From Rikenellaceae bacterium (GTDB lineage: Bacteria; Bacteroidota; Bacteroidia; Bacteroidales; Rikenellaceae): a stretch of DNA of 51,842 bases. The translations under genes and the position numbers were made by a program. The stretch spans positions 223,266-275,107 of the forward strand of contig CABIXK010000003.1 in the NCBI GenBank assembly GCA_902362705.1, read 5' to 3'. Positions 17,967 to 27,379 of this stretch are shown here, piece by piece. Position 1 is the stretch's first letter, and each line of letters begins with the position of its first letter. The notes under the pieces are model-generated. The model did no database searches. It was not told where the DNA came from and worked only from the letters and a program-made list of their open reading frames with translations.

Positions 17967-19346
17967 CTATTTTTTGTCGAGTACTTCGTCGATGCCGGCC
18001 TTCACGTAACTCCACTGGTCGGCCTTCTTCAGGTGGATCATGTCGAAGAGGAAATAGCCGTCGGCGGCGCGGTAGCAGGCGCCCACCGACTGGGTGACGG
18101 CACGGTTCTCCTGCTCGGGCGTATACTTGCCCGCCGTGTCCCAGTTGCCCACGTCGGGACCGCCCGCCACCATCGGGCAGGCGCCCATCGTGCGCTCCAT
18201 GGCCAGCGAGCAGAAGCCCTGCATGGTCCACTCGGTGGTGCCGTACACGGCCCCGGGCGAGGCGTAGGCGCCGATGAGCATCTGATCCATCAGGTCGGCG
18301 TAGCCGTAGTTCTGGTACTGGGGCGTCGCCCAGGCGAACTTCGAGGCCACGGGGTATTTGGGGCTGGCCCAGTTGACCCCCACGTCGTAGTAGGTCGAGT
18401 ACCACCCGCCCACGTAGACGCCGAACTTCAGGTCGGGATTCACCCCCTTGACCGCCTCGCGGGCGCGGCCCATGAAGTCGTGGATCGTCTTGGCGCGGAA
18501 CTCCAGCCACTTCTTCATGTGCACGGGCTGCTCGGCGGGGATGCCCGCCGTGTGGCCCGCGGGGAGGATGTCGGCGGGGAAGCGCTGCACCTTCTGGCCG
18601 ATGTACTCCTCGAAGCGGCGGCGCGTGTAGTCCGAGAAGTCGCTCGTCATGCCGTCGAAGCGGCCGCGGTCGAGGAAGATACCCTCCAGCCCCTCGTAGC
18701 GCGCCAGATCGGCGAGCATCGCGCAGATGTACTGCTGCACCTCCTCGCGCACGGGGTTGAAGAACTTGGCCGCCTGGCCCGTGTTCATGATGTTGGTGAT
18801 GCCCCCCTCGAGGTTCAGGTCGGTGGTCCACCCGCGCTTGGTCGCATCGCGGAACACGACGCCCTCGTCGCCGATCGAGGTGGCGTTGCCGCCCGTGAAG
18901 GTGTTGATGGCGGCGTGGATGCGCAGGCCGAGCTCGGCGCCCTCGTCGATGAACGCCTGCAGGTAGTCCCACGTGGCGGTGCGCTCCACGCGCTGGAAGC
19001 CGCCCGGCAGCCAGGCGCCGAGCCACCGCACGGGGTCGGCCGCCTCGGTGCGGAAGAGCACGTCGCCCGTGGTGGGGCGCACGTCGACCACCACGTCCGT
19101 GAATCCGGCCTCGCGGGCCTTGGCCAGGTCGCGGGCGATGTTCTCGCGGCTGTCGGCGAAGTCGGGGAAGTTGGCCGCCGCGTCGACCCATATGAAGCGG
19201 GGTTTCTCGGCCGCGGGCTCATCGGGATCATCCGGCGAGGGCCACTCCCATTCGGGATCCTTGCTGTCGGAGCCGCATGCGGCGAAGCTGCCGGCCACGG
19301 CCAGGGCGCACACCGCCGCTGTGAGCTTGAGAAGGTTTCTTTTCAT
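17967..19346 (-). CDS. GHL10-like TIM-barrel lipoprotein, paralogue B
   Basis: A 459-aa lipoprotein (lipobox SFAAC, Cys24) homologous to the products of 9119-10429 and 26049-27365. Shared blocks are FIWVDAAANFPDF, RIHAAINTFTGG, GIFLDRGRFDGMTSDFS, RFPADILPAG, WLEFRAKTIHDF, FGVYVGGWYSTYYDVGVNWAS and FAWATPQYQNYGYADLMDQ. It has a longer acidic/proline-rich linker after the lipid-modified Cys than the other two. It lies 10 bp upstream of the SGNH gene and 72 bp downstream of the DUF5018-type gene, a gap that holds a stem-loop. Putative glycosidase; specificity unknown. Confidence 0.75.
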   Translation of the reverse strand: MKRNLLKLTAAVCALAVAGSFAACGSDSKDPEWEWPSPDDPDEPAAEKPRFIWVDAAANFPDFADSRENIARDLAKAREAGFTDVVVDVRPTTGDVLFRTEAADPVRWLGAWLPGGFQRVERTATWDYLQAFIDEGAELGLRIHAAINTFTGGNATSIGDEGVVFRDATKRGWTTDLNLEGGITNIMNTGQAAKFFNPVREEVQQYICAMLADLARYEGLEGIFLDRGRFDGMTSDFSDYTRRRFEEYIGQKVQRFPADILPAGHTAGIPAEQPVHMKKWLEFRAKTIHDFMGRAREAVKGVNPDLKFGVYVGGWYSTYYDVGVNWASPKYPVASKFAWATPQYQNYGYADLMDQMLIGAYASPGAVYGTTEWTMQGFCSLAMERTMGACPMVAGGPDVGNWDTAGKYTPEQENRAVTQSVGACYRAADGYFLFDMIHLKKADQWSYVKAGIDEVLDKK

Positions 19347-19380
19347 TGTTCCGGTCGTTTTCTGTCGGTTTTTATTAGGA

Positions 19381-19408
19381 CCTGCATCCCCGGTCAGAGG
19401 GATGCAGG
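19381..19408 (-). promoter_or_regulatory. Intra-operon stem-loop between surface-capture and enzyme genes of PUL1
   Basis: Arms CCTGCATCCC (19381-19390) and GGGATGCAGG (19399-19408), 10 bp with an 8-nt loop, in the largest gap (72 bp) inside the operon. No U-tract follows. It could stabilise or process the upstream susC-susD mRNA segment or reduce downstream expression. Confidence 0.55.
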
Positions 19409-19418
19409 CAAAGGGGTG

Positions 19419-21104
19419 TTACTGCTGTTCGATGCAGTCGAACTGCTCGGCACGGACGAATCCGGTGTTGCCGCCGAGCCAGTAGAGGTAGAGGAAGTAG
19501 CCGTCGGCCGACTGGCAGAGCAGCACGTCGCAGCTGGCCGTGCCCGCCAGGTTGCTCAGATACTTGGGCGTCGAGTAGTAGTACTTGGCCGCCGTATCGT
19601 CGAACGTGCCGGTGAAGGCGTTGCGGTCCGAGGCGTCGAACATCATGGCGCGCGTCGCGCTGTAGTTGAAGTGCGAACCGCCGTATACGGCCACGTAGGG
19701 CTTGCCGTTGAAGTAGAGGCACGACACGTTGGAGAAGTTGGAGTTGCCGTCGTTGGCGCCCTTGTCGATGAAGGCCACGCGGGTGTCGGTGGCGCCGTCG
19801 ATCCACTCCAGACCGTTGGTCGAGTAGCTGGCCTTGAAGTAGGGGCCCGACGTGTCGGTGGTGAGGTACTCCACGTCGACGTTGCCGCCGTTCCACTTGC
19901 CGCAGTCCATGACGGTCACCTTCTCGGGTTCGCCCCAGACGCCGTTCTCCACGCGGATGCGCACGAACGAGCTCCAGTTGGCGGGCGAAGCCCAGGCCCA
20001 GCAGTTGACCGTGACGAGGGCGTTGCCCGTGATGTCGCCGCGCACCGAGATGTGCTGGCCCATGCGGCCACCGGAGGTGTTCTTCCAGGTGAGCTTGTGC
20101 TGCGGAACGCCGCGCACGTCGTCGAGCGTGTAGAACTCCATGTTCATGCCGGCCGTGGCGTTGGTGCACATCACCAGGTGGCCCGCATCGTCGGAGGCGA
20201 TCGCGCCGCCGCCGTTGGTGCCGTTCTTCAGGTCGATGCCGTTCATGTTCACGTCGCCGGCCTTCACGCCGGTGAGCTTGTTGACGTACACGGCCTCGCT
20301 CTCGCCCGAGCAGACTACCAGATAGTCGCCCATGACACCCATCGTGTAGTTGAGCGTGCCGCTCATACCCCACTGCTGCTTGAAGGTCTCCGACACGAAG
20401 AGGTTCTTCTGGCTGCCCTCGCGGATACCCGACTTGGTCTTCCCGGGCACATTCTTCTTGACGGTGTAGGTCTTCTTCGTCACGCCGTCGAACGCCGTGA
20501 CGGTGAGCTTCACGTCCTCATTGTAGTCGAGCGCTTCCGCTGCCGGGTCGGGCGAGATGGTGGCGTGGTAGGAGAGCTGGTACTCGGCCTTGGCCGGCGC
20601 CAGCTCGCCCAGGGCGATGATCGACACCTCGCTCTTGGCCTGGTCGATGACGCCCGAGAGGCCCAGCGAGGGGAGCGTGAAGGTTTCGAGCAGACACTTG
20701 TCCGACTTCTTCACGTTGCCCGTGATCGTGATCTTCTTGGTCGACCCGTCGGCGCGCGTGAGCGTGAAGCTGTGCTCCTGCGTCAGGTCGAGCGTGCCGA
20801 GCTTGGGCGTGAGGAAGCAGTTGTCGTCGAGGCTGGCCGACACGCGCATGGCGGTGATGTCGACCTGGTTGGTCGTGCTTTCGGGGAAGTAGTAGGGGAT
20901 GTCGATCACGATGCGCTCCTGATCGGCGGAGACCGTCGCGGTGAAGCGTGCCTGCGCGTCGTCCTTGTACTCGCCCGAGGCGAACTGCGCCGTCACGCTG
21001 TTCAGACCCGCGCCGACGGTCGAGGGAATCAGCTCTTCCGGCTCGTGGCAGCCCGCCGCGAGGAGCATCGCCCCCATTGCGAATGATTTTATGGTGTTTT
21101 TCAT
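19419..21104 (-). CDS. DUF5018-type surface lipoprotein (SusE/F position)
   Basis: A 561-aa lipoprotein (lipobox LLAAGC, Cys19). Two tandem Ig-like/DUF5018-type domains occupy ~25-210 (ATVSADQERIVIDIPYYFP and HSFTLTRADGSTKKITITG in the first, SYHATISPD and KLTVTAFDGVTKKTYTV in the second). The rest resembles a beta-propeller-like surface-binding domain with repeated Gly/Asp/Trp segments (AWASPANWSSFVRIRVENG, YFLYLYWLGG). It follows susD by 21 bp, the place of SusE/SusF-type glycan-binding proteins. Glycan binding is inferred from position; the DUF assignment is moderately sure. Confidence 0.7.
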   Translation of the reverse strand: MKNTIKSFAMGAMLLAAGCHEPEELIPSTVGAGLNSVTAQFASGEYKDDAQARFTATVSADQERIVIDIPYYFPESTTNQVDITAMRVSASLDDNCFLTPKLGTLDLTQEHSFTLTRADGSTKKITITGNVKKSDKCLLETFTLPSLGLSGVIDQAKSEVSIIALGELAPAKAEYQLSYHATISPDPAAEALDYNEDVKLTVTAFDGVTKKTYTVKKNVPGKTKSGIREGSQKNLFVSETFKQQWGMSGTLNYTMGVMGDYLVVCSGESEAVYVNKLTGVKAGDVNMNGIDLKNGTNGGGAIASDDAGHLVMCTNATAGMNMEFYTLDDVRGVPQHKLTWKNTSGGRMGQHISVRGDITGNALVTVNCWAWASPANWSSFVRIRVENGVWGEPEKVTVMDCGKWNGGNVDVEYLTTDTSGPYFKASYSTNGLEWIDGATDTRVAFIDKGANDGNSNFSNVSCLYFNGKPYVAVYGGSHFNYSATRAMMFDASDRNAFTGTFDDTAAKYYYSTPKYLSNLAGTASCDVLLCQSADGYFLYLYWLGGNTGFVRAEQFDCIEQQ

Positions 21105-21125
21105 GGGATTCTCAATGATATTGGA

Positions 21126-22793
21126 TTATAACCACTCCGGGAACTGGCTGACAGCCGTGTTGTTGCTCAGCTCGGTCTCGGGCAGCGGAATGCGGTAGAG
21201 TTTCTCCTCGAACAGACGGTCCTGCGTGTCGCACTCCACGTAGGCATAGGTGAAGGTGCCCGTCGTCTGGTTGAAAGTGATCTTCAGGCCGTGCACGCGC
21301 ATGCCGGTGAAGGCGGTGTGGGCCAGTCTCCAGCGGCGCATGTCCCAGTAGTGGTGCCCCTCGCAGTAGAGCTCGATCTTGCGCTCCTGACGGATGGCGG
21401 CCATCAACTCGTCGCCCGCCTTGTCGGTGTAGGGCAGCCCCACGCGGGCGCGGATGGCGCGCACGTCGTCGTTTGCGGCTTTCGTCTCGCCGAGCATGTG
21501 GCAGGCCTCGGCATGGTTGAGGTACACCTCGGCCAGGCGGATGGCGATCCAGGGCTGGGTGCACTTGCGCGAGTAGTCGGTGTAGTTCTCGTTGAGCATC
21601 TTGCGCAGGTAGTATCCCGTCGTCGTGCGGCCTGCCAGGGGCGTGCCGTCGCCGTACTCGGCCCAGCCGTCCTTACCCTTCACGTAGGGCTCCACGGTGC
21701 GGTTCTTCCATGCGGCGCCGTTGTAGAGCACCGAGGCGTGGAAGCGCGGCTCGAGATCGGCCCAGGGAGGCGTCTGCGTCGTCCCCTCGGCCGTATGCCA
21801 GGGAGTCCAGTCGGGGTGTCCGCCCGTCGTGGCCAGCTCGTACGACTCGACCATCTCCTGCGTCGGGGTGGCCCGTCCGCCCATCGTCACGTTGTCGCCG
21901 CCGGGCATGAAGAGCTGGTCCCAGCCATGGTTGGGGCCGCTGGCCAGGTAGTTGTACTCGAGGATCGACTCGGTGTTGCCCTCTCGCGCCGAGGTGAAGG
22001 CCTTGGCGTAGTCGGCAGCCGTCTGGCCGGGCATGAGTTCGTAGTCGAGCTTGAACACCTCCTCGGCGGCCGTGCGTGCCGCGTCCCAGCGCTTGGCGTA
22101 GAGCATGGCGCGCGAGAGCATGGCCCATGCGGCGCCCGAGGTCACGCGGCCCTGCTCCGCGGCGCTCCACTGGGCGGGCAGCGTGCGGGCTGCGAAAGTC
22201 AGGTCGCGCTCCACCATATCCCATCCCTCCTCCTCGGTCGAGAGGGGCATGTCGGGACGGATGGCGAGCAGATCCTCGTCGTAGATGATGGCCTGTGGCG
22301 TGCGCTTGAGCAGCTGCCAGTAGAGGTAGCCGCGGAAGAAGCGCGCCTCGGCCTCGTAGCGGGCGTAGGTCTCTTCATCGAGCCACGTGCCGTACTTCTT
22401 GAGGTTGTAGAGGAACTCGTTGACGCGGCGGATGCGGTCGTAGAGGTTGTCCCAGCAGCCGAAGTGGAAGGCTGCGGTGGGGGCGCTCAGGCCGCCGCGC
22501 GCATAGGCGATGATGTTGGCGAATCCCACGTTGGTGCCCTCCACGTCCGAGCCGAACTTGAGCGTCTCGGTCAGGCCGTCAGTCAGGCCGACCTGCGAGT
22601 CCTGGGTCTCGAAGCTGCTGTATCGCGACAGGTAGCCGTAGAATCCGTTGGCGTACTGCTGGATGTAGTTTTCGTCGCTCCACACGATCTTGTCCGACAC
22701 CTTGTCGGTCGGATCCATGTCGAGCCAGTCGTTACAGCCCGCGAGCGTGAACACGGAGGCTATCGAAGCGAGTTTTACGATATATTTTTTCAT
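21126..22793 (-). CDS. SusD/RagB-family outer-membrane lipoprotein (PUL1)
   Basis: Surface lid and glycan-binding partner of the SusC porin. The protein is 555 aa with lipobox LAGC (Cys19) and the mature start NDWLDMDPTDKVSD. Helical TPR-like units frame the fold: RRVNEFLYNLKKYG, YEAEARFFRGYLYW (the classic SusD signature) and the C-terminal RKIELYCEGHHYWDMRRW. The last two are the most reliable family marks. It is 18 bp downstream of susC and translationally close to the DUF5018 gene. The ligand cannot be read from sequence. Confidence 0.95.
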   Translation of the reverse strand: MKKYIVKLASIASVFTLAGCNDWLDMDPTDKVSDKIVWSDENYIQQYANGFYGYLSRYSSFETQDSQVGLTDGLTETLKFGSDVEGTNVGFANIIAYARGGLSAPTAAFHFGCWDNLYDRIRRVNEFLYNLKKYGTWLDEETYARYEAEARFFRGYLYWQLLKRTPQAIIYDEDLLAIRPDMPLSTEEEGWDMVERDLTFAARTLPAQWSAAEQGRVTSGAAWAMLSRAMLYAKRWDAARTAAEEVFKLDYELMPGQTAADYAKAFTSAREGNTESILEYNYLASGPNHGWDQLFMPGGDNVTMGGRATPTQEMVESYELATTGGHPDWTPWHTAEGTTQTPPWADLEPRFHASVLYNGAAWKNRTVEPYVKGKDGWAEYGDGTPLAGRTTTGYYLRKMLNENYTDYSRKCTQPWIAIRLAEVYLNHAEACHMLGETKAANDDVRAIRARVGLPYTDKAGDELMAAIRQERKIELYCEGHHYWDMRRWRLAHTAFTGMRVHGLKITFNQTTGTFTYAYVECDTQDRLFEEKLYRIPLPETELSNNTAVSQFPEWL

Positions 22794-22811
22794 TGCTTTG
22801 CTTGTTGTGGG

Positions 22812-25800
22812 TTAGAACGTGATCTCCAGACCGCCCACTACCGTGCGCTGCTGCGGATAGTATCCGTTGGTCACGGCGGGCCATTCGGGGTCGATGCCTT
22901 CGGGCAGCCCCGACCAGGTGTAGAGGTTGTTGCCCTCGACGTATACCTTCACCTTCTCCAGGCGCAGCTTGCTGATCCACTGCTTGGGCAGCGAGTAACC
23001 CAGGTGCATCGACTTCAGGCGCAGGTACTTGCCGTCGCGGTACCAGAAGGTCGACGAGTGGGCGTTGCTGCTGTTGGGAGGCGTGAGCGACAGACGCGGA
23101 TACTCGGCGTTGCGGTTCTCGGGCGTCCACGAGTTCTCCACCAGGTAGCGGGGCGCGTTGGCGCCGGCCTTGAACGGGCGGGTGAAGATCGTCGAGTCCT
23201 CGTTCCAGTTGTAGTAGGTACCCATGAGCGAGACGTCGCAGAGCGCAGCGCCGACCAGCAGCACGTCGAATTCAATGCCCTTCCATGCGGCGTTGAGGTT
23301 CACGCTGCCGTTGAACTGCGGGCGTTGGCCGCGGCCGATGTATGCGCGGTCCTGATCGTAGGTGATCACGCCGTCGCCGTTGAGGTCCTTGTACCTGATG
23401 TCGCCCACCTGCGGACGCATGCCCACGATATAGGGCGAGTTGTCGATCTCCTCCTCGCTCTGGAAGAGGCCGTCGGCGATATAGCCCATCGACATGTAGC
23501 GCGAGTGGCCCAGGTGCTTGGCGTAGTCGGGGGTGTTGGGGCTGTCCTGATACTTGATCCAGCGATCCTTGGCCCAGGTCATGTTGACCGTGACGCCGTA
23601 GGTGAAGTCGCTGCCGATGCGGTTGCGGTGGGTCAGCTTCACGTCGATGCCGCGCACGTCCTGCGCGTTGTTGTTCACATAGGAGGGATAGTATCCGCCC
23701 ATCGATGCGGGCTTGCCGCCGTTGGGGGCCAGGATGTCGAAGATGTAGTTGTAGAAGGCGTCGAACTCGATGCCGAGCTTGCCGTTCCACATCGCCAGGT
23801 CGAAGCCGACGTTGTAGGAGTAGTTACGCTCCCAGGTGAGCAGCTCGTTGGCCACAAGCGAGGTCTGGATGCCGGTCTGGCCCACGCCGCCCAGCACCAC
23901 GCCGGGGGTGCCCATGATGCCGTAGGTGCTCAGGTAGGCATATGCCGACGAACCGGCGTCGTCGCCCAGCGAGCCGAACGAGGCGCGCAGCTTGAGGTTG
24001 TCGACCGCGCCGCGCAGCGAGCTGAAGAACTCCTCCTCCGAAATGCGCCATCCGAGCGACACCGAGGGGAAGAAGCCCCAGCGCTTGCCGCCGACGTTGC
24101 CGAAGAACTTGTACGAGCCGTCGTAGCGGCCCGAGAACTCGGCCAGGTACTTGTCGGCGTAGTTGTACTGGCCGCGGAATGCAAAGCCCACGCGGCGGTT
24201 GGCGTTGCTGCCGCCGCCCACCGGGTTGTCGGCGATCTGGGTGGCGAAACCGAGTTCGGGCAGCTCCTTGAAGGGGATGTCCTTGCCCGTTGCGGAGAAG
24301 TTGTTGGTCTTGTAGTCGCGCGTCTCGAGCAGAGCGATCAGATTCACGTTGTGCTTCTCGGCGAAGGTGTTCTCATAGGAGATGCTGGCCTGCGAGGTGA
24401 TGCGGCGCCACTGCGTGTAGCCTTCCGTGAGGTTGTTGGTCTTCTTGCCCGTCTCCACGTTGGCGTTGTTGCGCGGGTCCGAAGCCATCTTGTAGGTGAT
24501 CTCCGTCTGATCGGCGGTGAGCGGCTGGGCCAGCATCACGAAATAGGGCGTCGAGAGGATCTTCGAGGTGGTCGCCGAACGGTCGTAGGAGCCCATGACC
24601 TTCAGCTTGAGGCCCTTCACCCAGGGCAGGTCCCACTCCAGCGAGGCGTTGGTCTGCACGGCCACCGTCTGCGACTTGGAGTATCCCGACAGGTCGCGCG
24701 CGGCCACCGGGTTGATTGCGTTGGAGTAGTTGTTCTGGCTGGCGGCGGGCAGTCCGCCGTAGGTCATCGGCAGGTAGGGGTGCGCATAGGCGGCCTGCTC
24801 GGCGATCGAGAGCCAGGGTGCGGAGGCGACCTGCGAGCTCGCGGTGCCGCCGGCTGCGAATCCGGGGGCGTTGCGGTCGCCTACGTGGCCCGACACGCCC
24901 AGCGTGAAGCGGAGGCTCGGGGCGATCTGCGACTCGATGTTGGCGCGGAGGTTGTAGCGCTCGTAGTCGAAGTTGCGGATGTTGCCCTGCTGGTCCATGT
25001 AGCCCAGCGAGGCGAAGTAGTTGAAGCGCTCGCTGCCGCCCGTCGAGGTGACGCTGTGCTGCTGGGTGGTACCCGTGCCGAAGATCTCGTCGATCCAGTT
25101 GGTATTACCCCAGCCGTTGGTGCCGTTGCGCATCATCTCCACGTGCTGCGCGGTGAAGATGGGCTGCTTGCCGTCCATCTCCAGGGCCTTGTTGTACCAG
25201 TAGGCGTAGCCCGGACCGTCGAGGAACTCGGGATAGGAGGTGTTGAACGAGGCGCCGTAGGAGCCCTTGTAGGTGAGCGACATGCTGCCCTGCTTGCCGC
25301 GCTTGGTCGTCACGATCATCACGCCGCCGGCACCCTCCAGACCGTATACGGCCACGGCGGCGCCGTCCTTGAGCAGCGTCACCGACTCCACGTCGTTGGG
25401 ATCGATGTCGTTGATCGAGCGGGGTACGCCGTCGACGATGTAGAGGATGCCCGACTTGGCGCCGCGGATGGTCATCGACGCCTGGTCCGAACCGGGCTGG
25501 CCCGAGCTCTGGAGCGAGATCAGACCCGACATGCGGCCGGCCAGACCCTGCGAGATGTTGGTCATGGGGGCCAGCTGGAGGTCCTTGCCGTCGATCTGCG
25601 AGACGGCCGCCGTGACGTCGGCCCGGCGCTGGTTGCCGTATCCGATCACGACCACCTCGTCCAGGCGCGCCACGTCCTCCTTAAGGGTGACGTCGATCTT
25701 CGTAACTCCCCCCCCCACAGTGGTTTGGTAGGGAAGCATGCCGATAAACGAGAAGACCAGCGTGCCCTGCTTCGGCACGTCGATCGCATAGTTGCCCTGG

Positions 25801-26000
25801 GCGTCGGTGACGGCGCCCCGGCCGGTGCTCTCCACCACCACGGATACGCCGACGAGCGGCGCGCCGCTTTCGTCGGTTACCGTACCCCTGACGGTCTGCT
25901 GTGCGAAGGCTTCGCCCGCACCGACCAACAGCAGCGCCAGTGTCAGCAGACACGACTTCGCTGTGGGAGAATTCCAGAAAACAGAGAGAAACTCTTTCAT
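22812..26000 (-). CDS. SusC/RagA-family TonB-dependent outer-membrane transporter (PUL1)
   Basis: Imports glycan fragments through the outer membrane, powered by TonB. The protein is 1062 aa. It has a signal peptide ending near AFAQ, a carboxypeptidase-regulatory-like domain (~35-110), the family motif LDEVVVIGYGNQRR (~112-125), the plug (IRGAKSGILYIVDGVP, DVESVTLLKDGAAVAVYG, GVMIVTTKRG) and a beta-barrel ending in GGLEITF, with the terminal aromatic expected for BAM. A G9 run on the coding strand (25708-25716) encodes V-G-G-G near residues 94-97; a one-base change there would stop translation within about 30 codons. It is the third gene of PUL1. Confidence 0.97.
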   Translation of the reverse strand: MKEFLSVFWNSPTAKSCLLTLALLLVGAGEAFAQQTVRGTVTDESGAPLVGVSVVVESTGRGAVTDAQGNYAIDVPKQGTLVFSFIGMLPYQTTVGGGVTKIDVTLKEDVARLDEVVVIGYGNQRRADVTAAVSQIDGKDLQLAPMTNISQGLAGRMSGLISLQSSGQPGSDQASMTIRGAKSGILYIVDGVPRSINDIDPNDVESVTLLKDGAAVAVYGLEGAGGVMIVTTKRGKQGSMSLTYKGSYGASFNTSYPEFLDGPGYAYWYNKALEMDGKQPIFTAQHVEMMRNGTNGWGNTNWIDEIFGTGTTQQHSVTSTGGSERFNYFASLGYMDQQGNIRNFDYERYNLRANIESQIAPSLRFTLGVSGHVGDRNAPGFAAGGTASSQVASAPWLSIAEQAAYAHPYLPMTYGGLPAASQNNYSNAINPVAARDLSGYSKSQTVAVQTNASLEWDLPWVKGLKLKVMGSYDRSATTSKILSTPYFVMLAQPLTADQTEITYKMASDPRNNANVETGKKTNNLTEGYTQWRRITSQASISYENTFAEKHNVNLIALLETRDYKTNNFSATGKDIPFKELPELGFATQIADNPVGGGSNANRRVGFAFRGQYNYADKYLAEFSGRYDGSYKFFGNVGGKRWGFFPSVSLGWRISEEEFFSSLRGAVDNLKLRASFGSLGDDAGSSAYAYLSTYGIMGTPGVVLGGVGQTGIQTSLVANELLTWERNYSYNVGFDLAMWNGKLGIEFDAFYNYIFDILAPNGGKPASMGGYYPSYVNNNAQDVRGIDVKLTHRNRIGSDFTYGVTVNMTWAKDRWIKYQDSPNTPDYAKHLGHSRYMSMGYIADGLFQSEEEIDNSPYIVGMRPQVGDIRYKDLNGDGVITYDQDRAYIGRGQRPQFNGSVNLNAAWKGIEFDVLLVGAALCDVSLMGTYYNWNEDSTIFTRPFKAGANAPRYLVENSWTPENRNAEYPRLSLTPPNSSNAHSSTFWYRDGKYLRLKSMHLGYSLPKQWISKLRLEKVKVYVEGNNLYTWSGLPEGIDPEWPAVTNGYYPQQRTVVGGLEITF
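25708..25716 (-). repeat. G9 homopolymer in PUL1 susC
   Basis: Nine G on the coding strand, ~285 nt after the start. Loss of one G leads to TGA about 25 codons on; gain of one leads to TAA about 10 codons on. A candidate slipped-strand phase-variation tract. Confidence 0.9.
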
Positions 26001-26048
26001 AGAATTGCTTTTAAGTTAGTTATTGGGATTAGGTTGTTGTGTTTCCGC

Positions 26049-27365
26049 TCAGCGGGCGTCGGCCGCGGCGACCCCCTCGGCCAGGGGCTGCCACCAGTCG
26101 CGCTTGATGATGTGCGCCACGTCGAAGATCATCAGACCGTCGGTCGAGCGCAGCGCCTCGGCCACGGCGCGCGAGAACTGCGGAGCATCGCCCTCGTACT
26201 GCTCCACATAGAGCGACCCGATGACGGGCACCACGCCGCAGGTGAGCTTGCGCGCCCACTCGGCGCCGCCCTCCACGCAGTACCAGTAGCTCTGCTCGTC
26301 GGTCATGCCCGCCTCGGTGCGCTGGCCCACGGCGCCGTTGGCGCGGTCGACCTCCTCCTTCGTGACGAGCGTGTAGTAGAGCCCCGTCATGTAGATGTCG
26401 AGCAGATCGGCGTAGCCGGTCTTGCGGTATTCGGGGGTGGCCCAGTCGAAGTACTCGGCCGGGTCGAACTGCGTGCTGGCCCAGTTCACGCCCACGTAGT
26501 AGTAGGTCGGATACCAGGCGCCCGTGTAGTCGCCGACGAGCAGGTCGGGATTGATGGCCTTCAGCGCGGCGTGGCTCTCCTCGACGAACGACTTGATGAC
26601 GCCCGCGCGCCACTCGATCCAGCGGCCGAAGAGCGGACCCTCGGCCCACTTCCACTCGCCCTTGTCGTCCTTCTCCCAGTAGAGGATGTCCTCCGGGAAG
26701 CGGGCGACCTCGGCGCCGATGTACTGCTCGAAGAGCCGCTTGGAGAGGGGGCTGAAGTCCGAGGTGATGTCGTCGAAGCGCGCGCGGTCGAAGATGATGC
26801 CGTCGGCCTCGGGATACTTGGTCGCGAACTCGCGCAGGATGTCGAGCTCATAGGCGCGCACCTCGGGATCGGCCGGGTTGAGCATGCCGTTGTAGTTGGT
26901 CTTGATGGTGCTGATAGGCACGATACCCTCGGGCGTCGAGACCATCGACTGCCAGTCGGCGTGGTCGTCGTAGATGATGCCGCGATCGAAGAAGTTGTGG
27001 CCGCCGGCGAAGATGTTGAGCGATCCGTGCACGCGCATCCCCAGCTCGTGGCCGATGCGGATGAAGTGGCCCAGCACGTCGTACTCCTCCGAACGGGGCA
27101 CGCCGTCCCACTCGTACATGAAGGGGGCGTATTCGCTCTTGTATACCGTCTCGCCCATGATCGACTTCACGTCGACCACCGCGTCGGTGAAGCCCGCCTG
27201 GCGGCACTTCTCCAGATAGAAGCGGATCGAGTCGGGGCTGTTCGAGAGGGCGAAATTGGCCTCGCAGTCGAACCACATGTAGAGTCGTTTCTGCGCAGCC
27301 TCCTCCTTGGGCGCGCAACTCCATGCGGCGCAGGCCGCGCAGAGAATCAGTAGCAGTTTTTTCAT
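26049..27365 (-). CDS. GHL10-like TIM-barrel lipoprotein, paralogue C
   Basis: A 438-aa lipoprotein (lipobox AWSC, Cys17), the promoter-proximal paralogue of the genes at 9119-10429 and 17967-19346. Shared blocks are YMWFDCEANF, VHGSLNIFAGGH, DGIIFDRARFDDITSDFS, ARFPEDILYWEKDD, WIEWRAGVIKSF, VGDYTGAWYPTYYYVGVNWAS and DWATPEYRKTGYADLLDIY. By eye it is closest to paralogue A. The ATG at 27365 is preferred over one six codons upstream because it gives a standard signal peptide and avoids overlapping the upstream stop. It lies 48 bp before susC. Putative glycosidase; specificity unknown. Confidence 0.75.
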   Translation of the reverse strand: MKKLLLILCAACAAWSCAPKEEAAQKRLYMWFDCEANFALSNSPDSIRFYLEKCRQAGFTDAVVDVKSIMGETVYKSEYAPFMYEWDGVPRSEEYDVLGHFIRIGHELGMRVHGSLNIFAGGHNFFDRGIIYDDHADWQSMVSTPEGIVPISTIKTNYNGMLNPADPEVRAYELDILREFATKYPEADGIIFDRARFDDITSDFSPLSKRLFEQYIGAEVARFPEDILYWEKDDKGEWKWAEGPLFGRWIEWRAGVIKSFVEESHAALKAINPDLLVGDYTGAWYPTYYYVGVNWASTQFDPAEYFDWATPEYRKTGYADLLDIYMTGLYYTLVTKEEVDRANGAVGQRTEAGMTDEQSYWYCVEGGAEWARKLTCGVVPVIGSLYVEQYEGDAPQFSRAVAEALRSTDGLMIFDVAHIIKRDWWQPLAEGVAAADAR

Positions 27366-27379
27366 GTATGGATAATGAA

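Noticed and set aside
21291..27353. A 2020-codon plus-strand frame opposite susD and susC
   Set aside because: It is antisense to strong genes with clear families. Its composition (rich in Val, Gly, Arg, His) is that of a shadow of GC-rich codons.
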